Origin: Stenotrophomonas mori
GTDB taxonomy: Bacteria; Pseudomonadota; Gammaproteobacteria; Xanthomonadales; Xanthomonadaceae
NCBI RefSeq assembly: GCF_023556335.1
Contig: NZ_JAIKTS010000005.1
Coordinates: 1-64,000 of the forward strand
DNA: 64,000 nt
Direction of reading: 5' to 3'
Shown here: positions 30,814-39,853 of the stretch, piece after piece
Layout of the letters: the number at the start of each line of letters is the position of its first letter
Numbering within the stretch: position 1 is the stretch's first letter
Position numbers and translations under genes: made by a program
The notes under the pieces: model-generated
Seen by the model: only the letters and a program-made list of their open reading frames with translations
What the model was told of the DNA's origin: nothing
Database searches by the model: none

Positions 30814-31371
30814 ATGAAGAAGCTGTTTATCGGCCTTGCCGCTCTCTCCGCGTTCGCTGCCGGCACCTCGCAGGCTGCGGTCGGCGCCCAGGGCAACATC
30901 AATTTCACCGGCAGCATCAACAACGACAGCTGCGTGGTGAGCGGTTCGGGTGCGACCAACGTCGGCAAGAACCTGCTGGTGGACATGGGTACGGTCTCGG
31001 CCAACACCCTGGGCACCGAAGCCAACCCGGCCGTCAACGGCGGCGGCATGTCCGCGTTCGAGAAGACCATCGACCTGAAGGTCGAGTGCCTGTCGGGCAC
31101 CAAGGTGGCGCTGAAGCTGACCCCGCAGACCCGTTCGGGCAAGGGCATCGCGGTGACCGGTGGCGCGTCCAACGTGCAGATCATGCTGGTCAACGACAAC
31201 CAGGTGCTCGACTTCACCACCGGCAGCGCCTCGCTGGAAGCGCCGTTCAACGGCGGCAACGTGGTGATCCCGATGAAGGCCTACTACACCCTGGTGCAGG
31301 GCAAGGACGTCGCGGACGTGGTCGCTGGCCAGGCCAACGCCACCGTGGCCTACGAACTGTCCTACGACTGA
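30814..31371 (+). CDS. Fimbrial major subunit (pilin), first locus
   Basis: A 185-residue type 1-like pilin. Residues 1-21 are a signal peptide (KKLFIGLAALSAFAAGTSQA). The mature chain has the N-terminal donor strand region (GAQGNINFTGSINNDSC), two cysteines (NNDSCVV and KVECLSG) that form the subunit disulfide, and a C-terminal beta-strand ATVAYELSYD with the penultimate Tyr recognised by the chaperone. I use the ATG at 30814, with AGAGGA 7 nt upstream; a TTG two codons earlier is not needed. It heads an operon with chaperone and usher and is separated from them by a strong hairpin, which usually keeps the pilin transcript more abundant. Confidence 0.9.
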   Translation: MKKLFIGLAALSAFAAGTSQAAVGAQGNINFTGSINNDSCVVSGSGATNVGKNLLVDMGTVSANTLGTEANPAVNGGGMSAFEKTIDLKVECLSGTKVALKLTPQTRSGKGIAVTGGASNVQIMLVNDNQVLDFTTGSASLEAPFNGGNVVIPMKAYYTLVQGKDVADVVAGQANATVAYELSYD

Positions 31372-31384
31372 CCGTGGACGCGGT

Positions 31385-31412
31385 CCCGGCAGGTGCGGTC
31401 CGCCCTGCCGGG
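31385..31412 (+). terminator. Hairpin between pilin and chaperone genes, first locus
   Basis: A 9-bp perfect stem, CCCGGCAGG (31385-31393) with CCTGCCGGG (31404-31412), loop of 10 nt, no U-tract. It sits 14 nt after the pilin stop. Such hairpins protect the abundant pilin message or attenuate read-through into chaperone and usher. The second fimbrial locus has an even stronger one at the same place. Confidence 0.5.
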
Positions 31413-31442
31413 GCTTCTGCGGTACCTACCCGGAGCGAACTA

Positions 31443-32198
31443 ATGAATACCCATCGGATACTCAGGAATGCCTGCCTGGCCTGCCTCGCGGCAACGGCCA
31501 TGTTCCATGGTGGGCAGGCGCAGGCCTCCATCGCGCTCAGCGGTACGCGCATGATCCTGCAGGAAAAGCGCCAGGAAGCGACCATCGTGGTGCGCAACAG
31601 CGACACCCCGGTGCTGGTGCAGACCTGGCTGGAGACCCATTCGGCCGGCGATGCCGACGATCTGCCGTTCGCGGTGACGCCGCCGCTGGCGCGGATGCCG
31701 GCCAACGGCCAGCAGCTGCTGCGGGTGATGTACGCCGGCGGCGACAACGCATTGCCCGCCGGGCGCGAATCGGTGATGTGGCTCAACGTCCAGGAAGTGC
31801 CGCAGGCGGTGCCCGGCGAGAACCAGCTGCAGATCGCCGTGCGCCAGCGGATCAAGGTGTTCTTCCGCCCGACCGGCCTGTCCGGCATCGCCGCCGATGC
31901 ACCGGCCGCGGTGCGCTGGTCGGCCCAGGGCAACGCCAAGGGCGCCCTGCTCACGCTGTCCAACCCGACCGCCTATCACGTGTCCTTCAGCGAGCTGGCC
32001 GATGCCGCCGGCCGTGAGCTGCCCAGCCCGGGCATGCTGGCGCCGGGACAGACGCTGACGCTGCAGGTGGACGGCATCGCCGCCGATGCCGCGCTGGCCT
32101 TCAAGACGATCAACGATTACGGCGGTGCGGATGCCTACCGGCTCCGCCTGTCGGGCGCCACCGAGGTCGGTGGCACCGCCGAAAGCGCCGCGCGCTGA
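31443..32198 (+). CDS. Periplasmic fimbrial chaperone, first locus
   Basis: A 251-residue PapD-like chaperone that folds pilin subunits by donor-strand complementation and hands them to the usher. Signal peptide about 1-28 (ending GGQAQA). Domain 1 starts SIALSGTRMILQEKRQEATI, with the conserved arginine in GTRM, and the subunit-binding lysine lies in RQRIKVFFRP, the G1-strand region typical of the FGS subfamily. Domain 2 ends in INDYGGADAYRLRLS. The Shine-Dalgarno GGAG precedes the ATG. The order pilin, chaperone, usher is that of many simple fimbriae. Confidence 0.93.
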   Translation: MNTHRILRNACLACLAATAMFHGGQAQASIALSGTRMILQEKRQEATIVVRNSDTPVLVQTWLETHSAGDADDLPFAVTPPLARMPANGQQLLRVMYAGGDNALPAGRESVMWLNVQEVPQAVPGENQLQIAVRQRIKVFFRPTGLSGIAADAPAAVRWSAQGNAKGALLTLSNPTAYHVSFSELADAAGRELPSPGMLAPGQTLTLQVDGIAADAALAFKTINDYGGADAYRLRLSGATEVGGTAESAAR

Positions 32199-32322
32199 CC
32201 GGCGCCGCCGCGGGCGGCGCACGGACCGTACGACGTTTCTCTTCCTTCCATGGCGCCCGTGCCACGGGCGGGCCTGCACGGGCCTGTCGATCGCATCGCC
32301 ATCCCCGAACGGTTGCAGGATC

Positions 32323-35040
32323 ATGTACCAGCCCATCCGCACAGCGAACGCGAAAACCCGTCACGGACCGCGCGATGCGCAGCGCCTGCTGCGCGCGCTG
32401 TGCGCCTGCCTGCTGCCGTGCGCGGGCCTGGGCTGGAGCCTGCCGGCGCTCGCCGCGGAACAGCCCGACAGCGTGCTCGGGCAGGCCGTGCGCCGGGCGG
32501 TGGCCGAGCGCGTGGACGCCGCCGTGGCCGCGGAGGTGGAGAGCCTGTTCGCCGACAGCCTGCGCGATCCGCGCCGGGTCGCGGCGGTCTCCGGCGATGC
32601 CGCGGGCGGCTTCAACATGGCCTTCCTGCACGGCGTGGATTCGGCCATGGACCTGCAGGCGCTGCTGGGCGCCAGCGGTGTCGTGGAGGGCACCCAGCGG
32701 GTGGACGTCTACGTCAACCAGGCGCGGGTCGGCCGCTACGACATCGCGTTCTCCCAGGAGCCGCGCAGCGGCGAGGCCGAGGCCTGTTTCAGCGCCACGC
32801 TGCTGGCGCAGCTGGGCGTGGATGCCGCGCGCCTGCCGGCGCTGCCGGACCCGGAGGCCGCCTGCCTGCGCCTGGCCGACGTCGTGCCGCAGGCGTCGGT
32901 GCGCTACGACACCACCCAGCTGCGGCTGGAGATCGGCGTGCCGCAGCTGTACCTGGCGCCGGCGCGGCGCGGGCAGGTCGACCCGTCGCTGTGGGACCGT
33001 GGCGTCAACGCCGCTTTCCTGGACTACAGCCTCAACGGCCGCCAGGACCAGGTGCGCGGCCTGGGCACCACGCGCGACCTCAACGTCGGGCTGCGCATGG
33101 GCCTCAACCTCGGCGCCTGGCGGTTGCGCAACGACTCCTACCTGACCACCGGCAACCGCCGCGATACCGAGTTCAGCAGCCAGAACACCTACCTGCAGCG
33201 GGAGCTGGTGCCGCTGCGGAGCCAGCTGGTGCTGGGCCAGACCTATACCTATTCGCCGCTGTTCGACAGCGTGCGTTTCCTCGGCGTGCGGCTGGCGTCG
33301 GACGAGGGCATGCGCCCGGACGACGAGCAGGGCTACGCGCCGGTGGTGCGCGGCACCGCCGAGACCAACGCCACCCTGGAGATCCGCCAGAACGGCTACC
33401 TGATCCACAGCAGCAGCGTCGCACCGGGTCCGTTCGAGATCCGCGACCTGGCGCCGTCCGGCGCCAATGGCGACCTGGAGATCACCGTGATCGAGGCCGA
33501 CGGCAGCCGCCGGGTCAGCCGCCAGGCCTTCTCGGCGCCGCCGCTGATGGTGCGCCAGGGGCGCATCAAGTACGACGCCGCGGCCGGCCAGGTGCGCCTG
33601 CACGACCACCAGCGCAATGCGCCGGCCTTCGCCAATGCCTCGCTGCTGTACGGCGTCGGCGCCAACACCACGCTGGCGGCGGGGCTGCAGGCGGCCGACG
33701 ACTTCCAGGCGTACTCGCTGGGCGTGGGCCTGAACACGCGACTGGGCGCGCTGTCGCTGAACGGCCTCCACTCCAGCAGCCGGGTGGACGGCCGCCGGAT
33801 CGGCGGCGAGCGCGTGGAGCTGCGCTACGCGGGCTTCCTGGAGCGCACCGGCACCCGGGTGTCGCTGAACTGGCTGCGCGACCTCGATCCGGGCTACCGC
33901 ACGCTCGGCGGGCATGCGCTGGAGCGCGAGCGCGGCATCGCCTTTCCGCTCGCGGAGCAGGCGACGCGGCAACGGCTCGATGCCTACCTGACGCAGTCCA
34001 TCGGCGAGGCCAGCCTGTACCTGAGCGGTTCGCTGGGCCGCAACTGGGACGGCAGCGCCTCGCGCAGCGTGTCGCTGGGCCACAGCAACCGCATCGGCCG
34101 CGGGACCTACACCGCGTCCTACACCCATTCGCGCAACCTGTTCAGCTACGGCGGCGCGGCGACCACCCGCGACAACGCGCTGATGCTCAGCGTCAGCCTG
34201 CCGCTGGGGCGCCAGCCGCGTGCGCCGCAGGCCTATGCCTCGGCCGGCCGCCAGGGCGGCGGCAACAGCGTCCAGGCCGGCGTGACCGGCACCCTGCCGC
34301 TGGCCGACCAGGAGATCAGCTACGCCGCCTCGGCCGGCCGCGACGCGCTCGGCCAGAACAGCGGCTCGCTGTCGCTGGGCGCGGTGACCCCGGTGGCGCG
34401 GGTCAGCGCCGCCTATTCCCATGGCGGCCGCACCGACTCGCTGAGCGTGTCCGCCTCCGGTTCGGTCGTCGCCCATGCCGGCGGCGTCAACCTGGGACAG
34501 TCGCTGAGCGAGACCTTCATGCTCGCGCGGGTCGAGCCGTCGGTGGCCGGCGTCGGCGTCTCCAGCTTCACCGGCGTCAGGACCGGCCGCAACGGCTATG
34601 CGGTGATCCCCAGCGCCACGCCCTACCGCAGCAACTGGGTCGGGCTGGACACCGCCGGCGCCGACCGCGATGTCGACGTGGACACGGCCATGCAGCAGCA
34701 GGTGCCGACCCGCGGCGCGGTGGTGCTGGCCCGTTTCAAGGCCGATGCCGGCCGCCGGGTGCAGTTCGAGCTGCAGCAGCCGGACGGCGCGCCGATGCCG
34801 TTCGGGGCGAGCGTGGAGGGGGCCGACGGCGAGCACCTGGGCATCACCGATCCGCGCGGCCGGCTGCTGGTGATGCTGCCGGTGGCGCAGGTCCAGGGAC
34901 GCCTGCGGGTGCAATGGGACGGCTACAGCTGCAGCGCCACCTACGCGGTCCCCGAGCGCGGCGTTGCCGAGAACTACCAGCGCCTGCCGCTGCGCTGCGA
35001 CGCCGGCGGTGCCGCCGGCGCCGCGCCCGGGCAGCCGTAG
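32323..35040 (+). CDS. Outer membrane fimbrial usher, first locus
   Basis: A 905-residue usher that assembles and secretes the fimbria. After a signal peptide (about 1-43, ending LPALAA) and an unusual stretch rich in Val/Ala/Glu (about 45-95) comes the N-terminal chaperone-binding domain (GGFNMAFLHG onward), then the 24-strand barrel with SLWDRGVNAAFLDYSLNGR at its start, the plug domain inserted near the middle (RGTAETNATLEIRQNGYLIH), and two C-terminal domains ending in a cysteine pair (SCSATY and LRCD). QPDGAPMPFGASV is the CTD hallmark. The extra N-terminal segment makes it slightly longer than type 1 FimD. No adhesin follows; the lone adhesin at 21509 shares the promoter element. Confidence 0.93.
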   Translation: MYQPIRTANAKTRHGPRDAQRLLRALCACLLPCAGLGWSLPALAAEQPDSVLGQAVRRAVAERVDAAVAAEVESLFADSLRDPRRVAAVSGDAAGGFNMAFLHGVDSAMDLQALLGASGVVEGTQRVDVYVNQARVGRYDIAFSQEPRSGEAEACFSATLLAQLGVDAARLPALPDPEAACLRLADVVPQASVRYDTTQLRLEIGVPQLYLAPARRGQVDPSLWDRGVNAAFLDYSLNGRQDQVRGLGTTRDLNVGLRMGLNLGAWRLRNDSYLTTGNRRDTEFSSQNTYLQRELVPLRSQLVLGQTYTYSPLFDSVRFLGVRLASDEGMRPDDEQGYAPVVRGTAETNATLEIRQNGYLIHSSSVAPGPFEIRDLAPSGANGDLEITVIEADGSRRVSRQAFSAPPLMVRQGRIKYDAAAGQVRLHDHQRNAPAFANASLLYGVGANTTLAAGLQAADDFQAYSLGVGLNTRLGALSLNGLHSSSRVDGRRIGGERVELRYAGFLERTGTRVSLNWLRDLDPGYRTLGGHALERERGIAFPLAEQATRQRLDAYLTQSIGEASLYLSGSLGRNWDGSASRSVSLGHSNRIGRGTYTASYTHSRNLFSYGGAATTRDNALMLSVSLPLGRQPRAPQAYASAGRQGGGNSVQAGVTGTLPLADQEISYAASAGRDALGQNSGSLSLGAVTPVARVSAAYSHGGRTDSLSVSASGSVVAHAGGVNLGQSLSETFMLARVEPSVAGVGVSSFTGVRTGRNGYAVIPSATPYRSNWVGLDTAGADRDVDVDTAMQQQVPTRGAVVLARFKADAGRRVQFELQQPDGAPMPFGASVEGADGEHLGITDPRGRLLVMLPVAQVQGRLRVQWDGYSCSATYAVPERGVAENYQRLPLRCDAGGAAGAAPGQP

Positions 35041-35221
35041 CCGGACGCCGCCCGCGGCCGGAGCGCCGCGGCGTGCGCGGGCCCTTGCCGGTCCGCTACC
35101 ATGCGGGCCGATGCCGACCCCGGCAGCCCCGACCCGTGGCGAACGCGATGCAGGCCCGTTTCCCCGACAACCCGAGCATGCGCGGCGAACGGCGCGGCAG
35201 CGCGCTGGCGCCGGTCCGCGC

Positions 35222-36076
35222 ATGAGCCTGCCTGTCATCCTGTTGCCGGTGGGGGTGGACGACGCGGCGCTGGATGCGTGCCTGGCGGCGCTGGAGACGG
35301 CGACGCCGGCCGGCACGCCGGTGTGGCTGGCCGACGATGCCCAGGGCGGGCCGCGGGTGCAGGCGGTGATCGAGCCCTGGCTGGCGCGCACCCGCCTGCA
35401 GGCCGACTATTCGCGGCGGCCGCGGGCGATCGGCGAATCGGCGCACCTGGAGCAGATGCTGTTGGCCTGCGGCGCTGCCGACGTGGCGGTGCTGGCGCCG
35501 GACGCACTGCCGGTGCCGGGCTGGCTGCAGCAGCTGGCCGACTGCCTGGCGCGGGACGCGTCCATCGCCACCGCGACCCCCTGGAGCAATGCCGGCGAGA
35601 CCGTGGCCTGGCCGCGGGCCGGCGAGCTGAATCCGGTACCGCAGGATGCCGCGCGGCTGGCGCGGGCCTGCGCGGGCATGCCCCTGCAGCACCCGGAACT
35701 GCCCTCGGCGATCACCCACGCGGTGCTGCTGCGCGGCAGCGCCCGCCACCGCGCCGGCGGGCTGGACACGCAGAGCTACGCGTCCTGGTACGCCGCGCTG
35801 GTGGACCTGAGCCTGCGCATGAGCGGCCTGGGCTGGCGCAACGTGCTGTGCGACAACGCTTTCGTCGGGCGCCGCGGCGAAGGGCGGCCCGGCGACGGCG
35901 ACATGGAGGTACTGGCCAGCCGCTGGCCGGGCTGGACCGCACGCCTGGCCGGGTTCCTCATGGACGACCCGCTGTACGCGCACCGCCAGCGGCTGCAGGA
36001 CCTGTACGCGCAGGCGCCGCCGCCGGCGCTGCAGGCGGACCTGTTCGGGGACACCGCCGGGGCGTCGCCGGCGTGA
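35222..36076 (+). CDS. Glycosyltransferase-like protein (GT2 fold)
   Basis: A 284-residue cytoplasmic protein that I read as a divergent family 2 glycosyltransferase. The N-terminus (LPVILLPVGVDDAALDACLA) fits the first strand and helix, and VAVLAPDALPVPGWLQQLAD matches the block that holds the DxD-like metal site in GT2 enzymes (here only one Asp), followed by IATATPWSNAGE as in many GT2 proteins of fimbrial or O-chain loci. The second half is alpha-helical. It overlaps the next gene (GTGA). The start at 35222 has no clear Shine-Dalgarno; an in-frame ATG at 35111 lies just after a TACCAT -10 (35097-35102) and would add 37 low-complexity residues. Target unknown; fimbria, LPS or exopolysaccharide are all possible. 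Confidence 0.6.
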   Translation: MSLPVILLPVGVDDAALDACLAALETATPAGTPVWLADDAQGGPRVQAVIEPWLARTRLQADYSRRPRAIGESAHLEQMLLACGAADVAVLAPDALPVPGWLQQLADCLARDASIATATPWSNAGETVAWPRAGELNPVPQDAARLARACAGMPLQHPELPSAITHAVLLRGSARHRAGGLDTQSYASWYAALVDLSLRMSGLGWRNVLCDNAFVGRRGEGRPGDGDMEVLASRWPGWTARLAGFLMDDPLYAHRQRLQDLYAQAPPPALQADLFGDTAGASPA

Positions 36077-36903
36077 GCGTTGCGATCGCCGTCGTCGTCG
36101 TCAGCTACCAGAGCGCGGCCACCCTGGACGCCTGCCTGCAGCGGTTGCGCGCGGCCCGGGACGTGACCCAGATCCGGGTGGTGGACAACGCCTCGGACGA
36201 CGGTTCGCTGGGCATCGTCCAGCGCCATGCCCTGGCCGATACGCGGGTGCGCTTCATCGCCAACCCGGACAACCCGGGCTTCGCCACGGCCTGCAACCAG
36301 GGCGCGCGCGACAGCGATGCGCCGTGGCTGGCGTTCGTCAACCCCGACCTGATGGTCGAGCCGGAGACGCTGGCGGCGCTGCGCGGGCTGGGGCGGCCGC
36401 TGGGTGCCTGCGTGCTCGGCGTGGAGCAGGTGGACGAGCAGGGGCGCGCCGATGCCGCGGTGCGCCGGCGCGATCCGGATTTCGCGGCGATGCTGCGCAA
36501 CCCCTCCGCCGGCATGCGGCTGGCGCTGGAGGCCGGGCCGGAGGCGCTGCAGACGGTGCCGGCGCTGTCCGGCGCCCTGCTGCTGATGCCGCGCACGCTG
36601 TTCGAGCACATCGATGGCTGGGATGCCGGCTACCGCCTGCATGCCGAGGACCTGGACCTGTGCCGGCGCGCGCGCGCGGCCGGGGCCACGGTGGCCATCG
36701 CCAACGGGCTGAGGGTGCTGCATGTGCGCGGCGTGTCCAGCCGGTCGCGGCCGTTCTTCGTCGAATGGCACAAGCACCGCGGGCTGTGGCGCTATTTCCG
36801 CAAGTTCGAGGCGCCGCGGCGGGGCCGGGCGGTACGCGCCGCGGTGTGGTGCGCGATCTGGGCGCACGCGGTGCTGCAGCTGCCGCGGCTGGTCCTGCGC
36901 TGA
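36073..36903 (+). CDS. Family 2 glycosyltransferase (WbbL/rhamnosyltransferase-like)
   Basis: A 276-residue GT2 enzyme with the usual GT-A order: VAIAVVVVSYQSAATLDACL at the start, the nucleotide-binding VVDNASDDGS (about 40-49), the metal-site region LAFVNPDLMVEP (about 88-99) and the acceptor/catalytic segment RLHAEDLDLCRRARAAG (about 193-209). The C-terminal HKHRGLWRYFRKF block is common in dTDP-rhamnosyltransferases of the WbbL type, so rhamnose is a fair guess for the donor. The GTG start overlaps the stop of the preceding glycosyltransferase, so the two are coupled. The pair lies between the fimbrial usher and pncB and is not part of the large exopolysaccharide operon. Confidence 0.85.
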   Translation: MSVAIAVVVVSYQSAATLDACLQRLRAARDVTQIRVVDNASDDGSLGIVQRHALADTRVRFIANPDNPGFATACNQGARDSDAPWLAFVNPDLMVEPETLAALRGLGRPLGACVLGVEQVDEQGRADAAVRRRDPDFAAMLRNPSAGMRLALEAGPEALQTVPALSGALLLMPRTLFEHIDGWDAGYRLHAEDLDLCRRARAAGATVAIANGLRVLHVRGVSSRSRPFFVEWHKHRGLWRYFRKFEAPRRGRAVRAAVWCAIWAHAVLQLPRLVLR

Positions 36904-36945
36904 ACCCGGGCCCGGGACGGCCGGCGGGCGCCATCGGGTCCGGCG

Positions 36946-36957
36946 CATAATGCCGGC
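36946..36957 (+). promoter_or_regulatory. Putative -10 giving a leaderless pncB mRNA
   Basis: CATAAT (36946-36951) followed by GCCGGC and then the ATG at 36958. Six nt between hexamer and ATG puts the start of transcription at or next to the start codon, with no Shine-Dalgarno sequence. Confidence 0.4.
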
Positions 36958-38124
36958 ATGATCATCCCCTCGCTGCTCGATACCGACCTCTACAAGTTCA
37001 CGATGATGCAGGCGGTGCTGCACCAGCACCCCGGCGCCATCGTCCAGTACCGGTTCAAGTGCCGCACGCCGGGCATCGACCTGGCCCGCTACATCGACCA
37101 GCTCGACGCCGAGATCGACCACCTGTGCAGCCTGCGCTTCAGCGCGGACGAACTGGCGTACATGCGCGGGCTGCGCTTCGTGAAGCCGGACTTCGTGGAT
37201 TTCCTGGCCCTGTTCCACCTGGACCGCAAGTACATCGCGCTGCGCCCGTCGAGCACGGTGCCGGGCGAGATCGAGCTGGACATCACCGGCCCGTGGCTGC
37301 ACACGATCCTGTTCGAGGTGCCGCTGCTGGCGATCATCAACGAGGTCTGGTTCCGCAACACCACCACGCCGGACCCCGCCGAAGGCGAGCGCCGCCTGCA
37401 GGCCAAGACCGCGCTGCTGCGCGACACGCCCGGCTTCGGCGACTGCCGCATCGCCGACTACGGCACCCGCCGCCGCTATTCGCGGCAGTGGCACGGCACC
37501 CTGCTGCCGCGGCTGCGCGATGCGCTCGGCGCGCAGTTCGTCGGCACCAGCAACGTGCACTTCGCGCGCCTGTACGGCATGACCCCGCACGGCACCATGG
37601 CCCACGAGTACCTGCAGGCGTTCCAGGCGCTGGGGCCGCGGCTGCGCGACTCGCAGGTGGCCGCGCTGGAGTCGTGGGCGCGCGAGTACCGCGGCGACCT
37701 CGGCATCGCGTTGTCCGACGTGGTCGGGCTGGACGCCTTCCTGCGCGACTTCGACATGTACTTCTGCAAGCTGTTCGACGGCGTGCGCCACGATTCGGGC
37801 GATCCGTTCGCCTGGGGCGACCGCATGCTGGCCCACTTCAAGGCCAACCGCGCCGACCCGGCCAGCAAGATCCTGGTGTTCAGCGACGGCCTGGACATCG
37901 CCAAGGTGATGCGCCTGTACGACTACTTCCGCGGTCGCTGCCAGGTCGCGTTCGGGGTCGGTACCCACCTGACCAACGACCTGGGGCCGACGCCGCTGAA
38001 CATCGTCATCAAGATGGTCCGCTGCAACGGCCAGCCGGTGGCCAAGCTCAGCGATTCGCCGGGCAAGGGCATGTGCGACGACCCCGGCTACCTGGCCTAC
38101 CTGCGGCAGGTGTTCGAGCTCTGA
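36958..38124 (+). CDS. pncB: Nicotinate phosphoribosyltransferase
   Basis: Enzyme of the NAD salvage (Preiss-Handler) pathway: nicotinate plus PRPP (with ATP) gives nicotinate mononucleotide. The 388-residue protein follows bacterial Pnc[21 protein letters not shown] at the N-terminus, YRFKCRTPG, the phosphoribosyl-binding core with [20 protein letters not shown] (including the regulatory histidine region), [13 protein letters not shown] and [11 protein letters not shown], and [11 protein letters not shown] near the C-terminus. It stands alone between the glycosyltransferase pair and the exopolysaccharide operon. Confidence 0.96.
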   Translation: MIIPSLLDTDLYKFTMMQAVLHQHPGAIVQYRFKCRTPGIDLARYIDQLDAEIDHLCSLRFSADELAYMRGLRFVKPDFVDFLALFHLDRKYIALRPSSTVPGEIELDITGPWLHTILFEVPLLAIINEVWFRNTTTPDPAEGERRLQAKTALLRDTPGFGDCRIADYGTRRRYSRQWHGTLLPRLRDALGAQFVGTSNVHFARLYGMTPHGTMAHEYLQAFQALGPRLRDSQVAALESWAREYRGDLGIALSDVVGLDAFLRDFDMYFCKLFDGVRHDSGDPFAWGDRMLAHFKANRADPASKILVFSDGLDIAKVMRLYDYFRGRCQVAFGVGTHLTNDLGPTPLNIVIKMVRCNGQPVAKLSDSPGKGMCDDPGYLAYLRQVFEL

Positions 38125-38210
38125 GAGCGGCGCGGCCGGTGCCCGCTCCGGGCCGGCGCCGGGTGACGGCAGCTTAACCGGAGGGGGTGCGCGCACCGGA
38201 AACCCCTGTA

Positions 38211-38254
38211 AACGTGCGTTGTGTCACGTTATCGTAGGCGTCCCAGAACAGGAT
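38211..38254 (+). promoter_or_regulatory. CRP/Clp-like inverted repeat and -10 before the exopolysaccharide operon
   Basis: AACGTG (38211-38216) and CACGTT (38225-38230) form a 6-8-6 inverted repeat. Its core GTG-N8-CAC is that of a CRP/Clp site (TGTGA-N6-TCACA), with mismatches in the outer positions. A possible -10, CAGGAT (38249-38254), is followed by GCGGGC as in other promoters here; from it the repeat would be centred near -40, a class II activator position. The operon leader would then be about 150 nt. Clp control of gum genes is known in Xanthomonas; its extension here is inference. Confidence 0.45.
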
Positions 38255-38413
38255 GCGGGCGCTCCCACACGTGGGGCTTGGCGCGGCCGGAAGACTGTCC
38301 TGAATAGGGGTGCCCGTGTGCAGACCGCCGCCGCCATGCATGGGTCATGGCAGCGTGGGGTGTCCGGGCGCGCCTGCCGATCGTCCGTCCGGCTCCAGGT
38401 CCCTGACGTCGCA

Positions 38414-39853
38414 ATGCGTTTACCGTTCTCCGATGCGTTGTTCACCAACGCCCGCCCCACCGTGATGCGCTGGTCGCGTCTGATGGCGCGCGTGTTCCAT
38501 TTCTGCGCGGCGGTGTGCCCGGCGGTGCTGGTGCTGTGGCTGATGGACGTGCGCGACGCCGGCATGATCCGTACCTACCTGCTGCTGGCGTTGTCGGCCG
38601 GGGTGCTGACCCTGCTGGTGTTCGCCGCGTTCGGCCTGTACGGGCGCAAGCTGTTCAGCAACCGCCTGCTGCTGCGCGCCACCGTGGTGGCCTGGTCGGC
38701 CGGTTTCGGCCTGGTGCTGCTGCTGCACACCCTGTTCCACCTCATCGCCTACCTGCCGGTGAAGATGGCCATGCTCTGGTATGCCACGACCCTGCTGCTG
38801 CTGGTGGTCGGGCGCCTGCTGATGCTGGCGTTCTTCCAGCGGCGCATGCGGCAGGGCGATTTCGTCGGGCGCTCGGTGATCGTGGGGGCGACCGAGAACG
38901 GCGGGCGGCTGGCCCGGCACATGCAGCAGAACGCCGAGATCGCCTGCGGCCTGCTCGGCTTCATCGACGACCGCAGCCCCGAGCGCATCGCCCCGAACCT
39001 GCGGCCGCAGCTGATCGGCAATTTCACCATGCTCGAACGGCTGATCCGCAACAACGAGGTCGACCAGGTGCTGATGGCGCTGCCGGCGGCCGCGGAAGGG
39101 CGCAACCGCCACTACGTCGAGCTGCTCAGGAAGATGCCGGTGCAGGTGTTCCTGGTCCCGGAGATGCAGGCGTTCAACTTCGCGCTGCCGCGGGTGGCCA
39201 ACATCTCCGACGTGCCGATGCTGGTGGTCTCCGAGCCGCCGCTCAAGGGCTGGGCGCCGGCCTACAAGCGCGCCGAGGACATCGTGCTGGCCGGGCTGGC
39301 GCTGGTGCTGCTGGCGCCGCTGATGCTCGCGGTGGCCGTGGCGATCAAGCTGGACTCGCGCGGCCCGGTGCTGTTCCGGCAGCGCCGCTACGGCTACAAC
39401 CAGCAACTGATCGAGGTCTACAAGTTCCGCTCCATGTACCACCACCAGCGCGACATGGACGCGCGGACCCAGACCCGGGCCGACGACCCGCGGGTGACCC
39501 GGGTGGGGCGCCTGATCCGCCGCACCAGCATCGACGAGCTGCCGCAGCTGTTCAACGTGCTGGGCGGGAGCATGTCACTGGTCGGGCCGCGCCCGCACGC
39601 TACCGCGACCAAGGCCGCCGACATCCTGTTCGAGGAGGCGGTGGCCGACTACGTGGCCCGGCACAAGGTCAAGCCCGGCATCACGGGGCTGGCCCAGGTG
39701 CACGGCTACCGTGGCGAGACCGATACCGTGGAAAAACTGCAGAAGCGCGTGGAGTACGATCTGGCCTACATCGAGAACTGGTCGCTGGGCCTGGACGCCT
39801 TCATCCTGCTGCGGACCCTGCCGGCGGTGCTGTCGATGAAGGCGGCGTACTGA
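38414..39853 (+). CDS. Undecaprenyl-phosphate glucose phosphotransferase (GumD-like)
   Basis: Polyprenyl-phosphate hexose-1-phosphate transferase that starts the repeat unit by moving sugar-1-phosphate (probably glucose) from a UDP-sugar to undecaprenyl phosphate. The 479-residue protein has four N-terminal helices (about 20-140), a CoA-binding-like domain ([20 protein letters not shown]), a fifth membrane helix (about 292-315) and the catalytic domain with [44 protein letters not shown] and LVGPRPHA, all standard for the family. GumD of Xanthomonas has 484 residues. The start [10 protein letters not shown] is chosen by family length; 65 upstream in-frame codons look non-coding. First gene of an eleven-gene operon. 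Confidence 0.93.
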   Translation: MRLPFSDALFTNARPTVMRWSRLMARVFHFCAAVCPAVLVLWLMDVRDAGMIRTYLLLALSAGVLTLLVFAAFGLYGRKLFSNRLLLRATVVAWSAGFGLVLLLHTLFHLIAYLPVKMAMLWYATTLLLLVVGRLLMLAFFQRRMRQGDFVGRSVIVGATENGGRLARHMQQNAEIACGLLGFIDDRSPERIAPNLRPQLIGNFTMLERLIRNNEVDQVLMALPAAAEGRNRHYVELLRKMPVQVFLVPEMQAFNFALPRVANISDVPMLVVSEPPLKGWAPAYKRAEDIVLAGLALVLLAPLMLAVAVAIKLDSRGPVLFRQRRYGYNQQLIEVYKFRSMYHHQRDMDARTQTRADDPRVTRVGRLIRRTSIDELPQLFNVLGGSMSLVGPRPHATATKAADILFEEAVADYVARHKVKPGITGLAQVHGYRGETDTVEKLQKRVEYDLAYIENWSLGLDAFILLRTLPAVLSMKAAY

